Of a stretch of 49,954 nucleotides of DNA, positions 45,298 through 49,954 are shown piece by piece. Under the pieces are notes generated by a model. It made no database searches. It saw only the letters and a list, made by a program, of their open reading frames with translations, and was not told where the DNA came from. Position numbers and translations under genes: made by a program. This DNA comes from Hymenobacter profundi (GTDB taxonomy: Bacteria > Bacteroidota > Bacteroidia > Cytophagales > Hymenobacteraceae). Each line of letters opens with the position of its first letter. The first letter of the stretch is position 1. The stretch covers positions 1-49,954 of the forward strand of contig NZ_JAHWGL010000026.1 in assembly GCF_019334315.1 (NCBI RefSeq), in the 5' to 3' direction.

Positions 45298-48200
45298 TTA
45301 CTGCTTGATAAAGCGCTTCACGTAGGTCTGCGTGCCACTATTCACCTGAATGACGTACATCCCGGCTTTTAGCTGACCCAGACCTTGATTCAGTTGCTGA
45401 TTCAATTGCTCCAACGAGCCAGTACCCGTGGCTACCTGGCGACCATCTACGGCCAGCACGCGCAATTGCAGCGTTTTGGCCGTTTGCTCGGGCAGGTTCA
45501 GGCGGATGGCGTTGGTTACCGGGTTGGGGTACACTTCAAACTGGCGGTTGGCCAAGGCCTGCTTGGTGGGCGTCGTTACCCCGAAGGTGTAGCGCGTCTG
45601 CACGGGGTAGTGGTCTGTGGTGGTGTTGCCATAGTTGGTCACCAGGTTGGCTACGCTCGTTAGAATCTCGGTCGAGTTGGGTACCACCAGCGGTTCCGTG
45701 GCTTTGGTAATGACAACGTGGTCAATCACATCGTTATAGCTCACGGTAGAGCGTTGGCCGGCCAGGCTTAGGGGTAGTGTCAGGGCCGTGTAGTTGGCTA
45801 CGTCGGTCGTAAAGGCACTGTAGGACGTAGCGGTGGTTGAAAGGCCCGTTGTGATGGTTTGATCGAGGTCGTCGTTGAAATCACCCAAGATGATAACGTT
45901 CTTTCCCTTGTAGTTGGCATCCAGTGCAGCCTTCAGGCCATCGGCAGCATTCTTCCGACGCTCATACGAGGTAGACGTTGGACTGGTGTTGGCTTTGGCA
46001 TGAATCAGGACGAAGGTGAAATGCTGGGTAGCGCCGTTCAGGGTTACGTCGGCATCGAGCAGGTAGGGGAAGCGGCCCGACGACCAGTAGTTGAACTCGG
46101 GGCAGTTCTCGGCCTGCGTGCAGCGGAACAGCGAAGAAATAGCTACATTTTTGAAAAGAGTGGTGTTATACACAAAGGCCAGTTTCTGCGCGCTGGCATA
46201 GTCGGGATCCTGCGCATTATCGGTATACGAGCCAAAGTCCGATACGCGGTAGGTGTAGCCACCGCCCGGCAGTTGCCGCACAATGGTGCCCAGGCGAGCC
46301 GTGTCTACTACCTCCACTAGCCCGTAGATGTCAGCCTTCAGCGAGTTAAGAATGGTGCGCACATTGGCTTGCTGCTGGTCTTTGTTGCTCGGGCCGTTTT
46401 GCGTCGAGCCAAACCACTCCACGTTCCAGTTCACTACTTCCAGCGTGTTGGCTGTGTTGTAGGTATTGCCCGATAAGGTGACCGTAACCGAGGGCGCATT
46501 CGTAGAAGCCAGGGCCAGGCTACCCGTGTAGCTCTGCTGGTTTTGCGTGGGGCGGAAGCGCACCGTCAGGGTTTTCGTCTGGTTATTAGCTTCTTCTACC
46601 GTATAGGTAGCAGAGCTGCCGAACGTAGTGCCATCTTTCGACACCTGGAAAGCGGCGCCGGTGGCCGTTACCGTGAAGGGCGCCGTTAGGTTGCGGGGTG
46701 TTACCGTGAAGGTTTGCGTGGCCGTAGCATTCGCCGCCACGTAGCCGAAATCCAGGCTGCGGGTCGTCGTGGTCAGCAAGGGGGCGGGCGGAGTAGCCGA
46801 GTTCGTCAGGCTGATGTCATCCAGCGTCCAGCGGGCACTTTCCTCATCTGAAGAAGTATATATGAAGGCCACATACGTCGTCTGGCTCTTGTACTCGCTC
46901 AGGTCTACACCAGCGGTTTGCGTCCAAGTATCAGAACCAATGGCGGGGAAGCTCACATCCAGATCCGTCCAGGTTACGCCGGTAGCCAGCGGGTTTCCCG
47001 TGCCAGAATAATTCGTCGAAACACGCAGTTTCAGAGGGGGGCCATTGAAAGCCGTCCGGCTCCAGAACGAGAGGAGGGGGTAGGCAAATGTAGATGTATT
47101 GAAGGCCGGGGAGATAAACCAGTCCTCGTTCGGAACATTCGTGTTGCTTGCGAAGCCATTGATCTGTATACCGTTAGGCTTGCTGGCTTTGCCGGTGGCA
47201 TCAGTGGCATCGTGCCCAAAGGGCGTGCAGGCCCAGGTTTGCGCGCCGGTCACGCTGTACTGCGCCCAGCCACCCAGTGCGGCCGTACATTCATCAAAAT
47301 TGAAAACCAGGTTGTTGGGGTCGATGCCCGTACCGGTTACCGCCACGGTTTGGTCGGCGGCACCAGCCGAGGCATTGGTAATCGTGCCCGATACGGGGCC
47401 GACTACGGTCGGCGCAAAGCGCACGTACACCATTTGGGACGTCGCCAACTCAGCCGCAGCATAGCTCAGGGTAGAGCCAAACGTGCCGGTAGCGGTTTTG
47501 GAAACGCTGAAGCCGCTAGGGGCCGTAACAGTAGTAGCGCCCGTGAGGTTGGCCCCCGTGAGCGTGTAGCTGCTGGTGGCAGAAGTAGCTGCCAGGTTGA
47601 CGCGGCCAAAGCTCAGGCTGTTAGGCGATACAGTAAGGGTAGGCGCGTCGGGTGCCGGCGTATTCCAGGTCAGTGAGAAATCATCGATGGCCGAGGTAGG
47701 CCGGTTGTTAGACCCTGTGGTTGGATCTGGTGCTACAATCCGAATCCAGACAACATCGTTAATATTATCGAGTTGATTACCAAAGTCAACGGCGACGGGC
47801 GTACTGCTAAAGGTGCTATTCCCGGTTGTGAACGTGGCCCCTACTGGTGTGAAGGCTGTAGGTGTGGCCCCCGTAGCATAGTCTACTCGCCAGGTAGTGG
47901 TACGGGTAGAGGTAGCATCCAACGACTGCAACAGGAAATTTAGTTTGAAGCCTGTGCGGGCGCTGGTATTGGCAACTTGGAAAACGAAAGCCGGGCCGGC
48001 ATTCGTGCTGCCATCCGCAAACGAACCAGTCTGCCGTACACCGAGCGCCCGGTTGGTGGAGGCACTTTGCGCCGTAGGGTCCGCAGCAGAGGTTAATCCC
48101 GTGGCGGAAGCGAAGTTTTTAAAGGCTCCGCTGGTATTATTCCACGCCGTTACGGCGGTGGTAAGCGTTGTCGCGTCGCCCAGAGCTCCGGCTTTGGCAC

Positions 48201-48363
48201 CCGTGCGTACGCTGAAGCCTGCGGGCAGACCAGTGCCAATCTGGTCGAAATTCTCAGTGAATGAACTGCCGGTTAGTGTTATCTGAGCTGATGCACCTTG
48301 TATACCACACAGCATGGTAAAGGCTACAACAGCGCTTCGTATAGTAAGTAAAGAGTGTTTCAT
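45298..48363 (-). CDS. Large T9SS-exported protein with endonuclease/exonuclease/phosphatase domain
   Basis: 1021 residues. Signal peptide 1-26 (ending ASAQ). An anchor-like beta domain (about 28-235) and an Ig-like segment (240-345, LTVSPNSLSFGRVNLAATSATSSYTLTG) precede a choice-of-anchor J domain (350-545, NEDWFISPAFNTS, WTLDDISLTN), another Ig-like repeat (550-645), the EEP domain (about 650-940) and a type IX sorting domain (YPNPVTNAIRLNLPEQ, ending MYVIQVNSGTQTYVKRFIKQ). EEP catalytic motifs: NWNVEWFG, LVEVVD, LIHAKA, GDFNDDLD and TTDHYPV. It is probably an extracellular nuclease, possibly scavenging DNA or phosphate; the substrate is inferred from the fold only. Confidence 0.9.
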   Translation of the reverse strand: MKHSLLTIRSAVVAFTMLCGIQGASAQITLTGSSFTENFDQIGTGLPAGFSVRTGAKAGALGDATTLTTAVTAWNNTSGAFKNFASATGLTSAADPTAQSASTNRALGVRQTGSFADGSTNAGPAFVFQVANTSARTGFKLNFLLQSLDATSTRTTTWRVDYATGATPTAFTPVGATFTTGNSTFSSTPVAVDFGNQLDNINDVVWIRIVAPDPTTGSNNRPTSAIDDFSLTWNTPAPDAPTLTVSPNSLSFGRVNLAATSATSSYTLTGANLTGATTVTAPSGFSVSKTATGTFGSTLSYAAAELATSQMVYVRFAPTVVGPVSGTITNASAGAADQTVAVTGTGIDPNNLVFNFDECTAALGGWAQYSVTGAQTWACTPFGHDATDATGKASKPNGIQINGFASNTNVPNEDWFISPAFNTSTFAYPLLSFWSRTAFNGPPLKLRVSTNYSGTGNPLATGVTWTDLDVSFPAIGSDTWTQTAGVDLSEYKSQTTYVAFIYTSSDEESARWTLDDISLTNSATPPAPLLTTTTRSLDFGYVAANATATQTFTVTPRNLTAPFTVTATGAAFQVSKDGTTFGSSATYTVEEANNQTKTLTVRFRPTQNQQSYTGSLALASTNAPSVTVTLSGNTYNTANTLEVVNWNVEWFGSTQNGPSNKDQQQANVRTILNSLKADIYGLVEVVDTARLGTIVRQLPGGGYTYRVSDFGSYTDNAQDPDYASAQKLAFVYNTTLFKNVAISSLFRCTQAENCPEFNYWSSGRFPYLLDADVTLNGATQHFTFVLIHAKANTSPTSTSYERRKNAADGLKAALDANYKGKNVIILGDFNDDLDQTITTGLSTTATSYSAFTTDVANYTALTLPLSLAGQRSTVSYNDVIDHVVITKATEPLVVPNSTEILTSVANLVTNYGNTTTDHYPVQTRYTFGVTTPTKQALANRQFEVYPNPVTNAIRLNLPEQTAKTLQLRVLAVDGRQVATGTGSLEQLNQQLNQGLGQLKAGMYVIQVNSGTQTYVKRFIKQ

Positions 48364-48511
48364 GAAAAACGGATTAGTTACAAAAGAGACACGTAAAAGT
48401 ACCCACGCTAGGCGCGGCGATATGTTAAGATAGTATTATTAAATAGAATATTACCCGGCAGCTTGCCTATACGTGGGTGTAAGCAATTGTTAGCTAGTGA
48501 ATAACACAGAA

Positions 48512-48537
48512 ACGCCGCTCCCCAAAGGAAGCGGCGT
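48512..48537 (-). terminator. Hairpin downstream of the ATP-grasp-like gene
   Basis: ACGCCGCT / AGCGGCGT stem; the minus strand continues TTTCTG, a weak T-run. The rest of the 200-base spacer to 48364 shows no gene. Confidence 0.7.
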
Positions 48538-48564
48538 CAATGGCTCGCAGTAGTATGCAATAGG

Positions 48565-49761
48565 CTATTGGGCAAATAGGCCCACCGTGCCGCCTACCCA
48601 ATCCTTGTTCTTATTGAAGTCCACGCCAATCATGGCGCCGCGGCTGAGGCGGGCCAGGTTGGTGAGTAGCACCGGGCGGGGCGCGTTTTTGGGCCAGATG
48701 TACAGCAAGCGGATTTCACACTTCACCAGCTCGCCATCATCGGCTCGCACCACAGGCTCGTAGGCTACTTTACGCTGCAAGAGGTAGTTATGCTTGTCCT
48801 CGATGGCATCCAGCTCGGCGGGCGTCACGTGCAGCTTCACACCGGCTCCGGCAAAGGAAAACAGGGGCTTGAGCACGTAGTTTTCCAGATCGGTGGGGTA
48901 GGCGGTTAGCTCGTGCAGGTAGTGGCTGGACGGCACAAACGGGCTGTGCAGCAGCGGCAACGTGTATTTGCTGATGCGGAAAAACCAATTGGGGTGCCCT
49001 ACCCAGGTCACGTCCACATCCTCGTCGGTGAGGCGGAACTCCAACGGCAGGTCGGGGTAGCGCAGCAACTCGTCGAAAATCAGGCGGTTGTAGATGCGCT
49101 TGATGTCGATGCGGCGACCGTCTTTTTCATAGTACAGCTGCCGGCCGTCTTTGCGTACGTCGGTGATGCACACGGCTTCTACTCCCAGCTCGCGCTTAGT
49201 CAAGGCAAAGTCGATGCGAGTTTTCTGCTTGTCCGGAAATAGCTCCAGCAGTACTACGTTTTCCGGGTTTTCGTCGCCCACAATCAGCTCCCGCAGCGCT
49301 GCCAGATAGTCGGCAGAACTCAGCCCACCAAACAAGTGCGTCACCGAATCAGGTACCGGAAAAAACTTCCGAAACGTGTGGGCCAGATAGTCCTGAAACA
49401 CATAGAGCGATGGAAAACCTTGCAGCTCAATCAGCTGCGGCTCCAGTTCGCCTTGCGCATCACGGCACACAGCAAAGTCGATAGCCAGAAATTGCGTGTG
49501 CGCGTCTTCGTGGGGTACGCGCTGGGCTGGCGGTACGGCCGCTTCGGTGCGTTCCTTGAAATCGGGCGCTACCAGCACGTCAATAATATCCTCGCCCGCC
49601 TGCAACAGCTTGTCGCGCAGCACAGAAGGTATGAACACCGGCGTTTCCGCTACTCGAAAATCCAGTTGTCCCGGCAGCTCCTGATCTACGGAGTCGATCA
49701 GCTCCTGAAACCGTTGTGGCGTGAAAGCCGCATTATACGTCTGGCGAAATTCAGGAATCAT
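48565..49761 (-). CDS. Conserved ATP-grasp-like protein of unknown function
   Basis: 398 residues. I do not recognise a named family with certainty. Segments such as QLIELQGFPSLYVFQDYLAHTF, IYNRLIFDELLRYPDLPLEFRLTDEDVDVTWVGHPNWFFRISKY, NYVLKPLFSFAGAGVKLHVTPAELDAI, and the end RLSRGAMIGVDFNKNKDWVGGTVGLFAQ resemble ATP-grasp ligases: a Lys-containing phosphate-binding strand (VLKPLFSFAGAG) and a metal-binding region near KCEIRLLYIW. It may be a peptide- or amide-forming ligase. Cytoplasmic, no signal. A long palindrome lies upstream. Confidence 0.6.
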   Translation of the reverse strand: MIPEFRQTYNAAFTPQRFQELIDSVDQELPGQLDFRVAETPVFIPSVLRDKLLQAGEDIIDVLVAPDFKERTEAAVPPAQRVPHEDAHTQFLAIDFAVCRDAQGELEPQLIELQGFPSLYVFQDYLAHTFRKFFPVPDSVTHLFGGLSSADYLAALRELIVGDENPENVVLLELFPDKQKTRIDFALTKRELGVEAVCITDVRKDGRQLYYEKDGRRIDIKRIYNRLIFDELLRYPDLPLEFRLTDEDVDVTWVGHPNWFFRISKYTLPLLHSPFVPSSHYLHELTAYPTDLENYVLKPLFSFAGAGVKLHVTPAELDAIEDKHNYLLQRKVAYEPVVRADDGELVKCEIRLLYIWPKNAPRPVLLTNLARLSRGAMIGVDFNKNKDWVGGTVGLFAQ

Positions 49762-49795
49762 GCGTGGGAGGGGTTGGGGTAAGATAGGGACAATA

Positions 49796-49895
49796 GAACG
49801 TCATGCTGAGCTTATCGAAGCATCTCTACCGTGAGTAATTTCTGTTGAATGAAACGAAGCGGTAGAGATGTTTCGATAAGCTCAGCATGACGTTC
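49796..49895. repeat. Family-A palindrome, 35-bp arms
   Basis: Arms 49796-49830 and 49861-49895 with one mismatch and a 30-base loop; left arm GAACGTCATGCTGAGCTTAT and on. The loop-side sequence GAAACGAAGC shows it is inverted relative to the copy at 20904-20997. Confidence 0.93.
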
Positions 49896-49901
49896 CTGTA
49901 T

Positions 49902-49954
49902 TTACAAGGTAACCGGCTGATCAACAGCCGTAAGCGCCGCTACAGATTGTCGCA
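49902..49954 (-). CDS. Possible 3' end of a gene cut by the window edge
   Basis: One minus-strand frame runs open from the window edge for about 16 codons (RQSVAALTAVDQPVTL) and ends with TAA at 49902-49904, just after the palindrome. The other two minus frames stop within it. Too short to name. Confidence 0.3.
   Translation of the reverse strand, partial: RQSVAALTAVDQPVTL

Noticed and set aside
1..49954. CRISPR array, insertion sequence or prophage
   Set aside because: The repeats are inverted, dispersed and irregularly spaced; no transposase, integrase or cas gene was found.

Overview
The window looks like a chromosomal segment from a GC-rich member of the Bacteroidota, most likely a Hymenobacter-like member of the Cytophagales. 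The pointers are a SusC/SusD locus driven by an ECF sigma/FecR pair, a type IX secretion sorting domain, a DUF5723 outer-membrane protein, an S46 dipeptidyl-peptidase, promoters of the Bacteroidota TAnnTTTG type and few Shine-Dalgarno sites. The genus is an inference from gene content and style, not from a marker gene.

Layout. 1-3.8 kb: an inverted-repeat remnant, a fungal-type cytosine deaminase and the nuclease subunit of an AddAB-like recombination enzyme. 3.8-4.8 kb: a secreted esterase. 4.8-18.6 kb: a complete minus-strand polysaccharide utilization locus (PUL), in transcription order ECF sigma factor, FecR anti-sigma, SusC with an STN signalling domain, SusD, SusE/F-like lipoprotein, GH76, GH92 and GH97. 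GH76 plus GH92 points to alpha-mannan; the sigma/FecR/STN trio is the expected trans-envelope switch. 18.7-21.5 kb: a two-subunit molybdenum hydroxylase. 21.6-27.5 kb: a VKOR-like membrane protein, a Tet-type MFS exporter, the helicase-nuclease subunit AddA and a thioesterase. 27.7-30.5 kb: cold-shock protein and a DEAD-box RNA helicase with a GGY/RGG tail, separated by a nested inverted repeat. 30.5-32.6 kb: a DUF2383 stress-type protein and a DUF5723 barrel.

32.6-34.6 kb is the most interesting stretch: a microbial rhodopsin closely resembling Anabaena sensory rhodopsin, followed by a Brp/Blh carotene cleavage enzyme that would supply its retinal. The rhodopsin reading frame is broken exactly at a (TA)4 tract; removing one TA restores a full seven-helix protein of 237 residues. 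34.6-49.8 kb: a BaiN-type flavoprotein, two SDR-type enzymes, a DUF1571/LysM lipoprotein-carrier-like protein, a small ferredoxin-fold protein, a GT2 glycosyltransferase, an amidohydrolase, a predicted DPP11, a DUF421 membrane protein, a YkvA protein, a large T9SS-exported nuclease-like protein and an ATP-grasp-like protein.

Beyond genes, the window is rich in long intergenic palindromes of at least four sequence families (arms up to 43 bp, perfect), in hairpins placed in most gaps of the PUL, and in the octamer GGGTAGGG, which I find about 26 times on the plus strand and only twice on the minus strand. No tRNA, rRNA, CRISPR array, transposase or prophage gene was seen.
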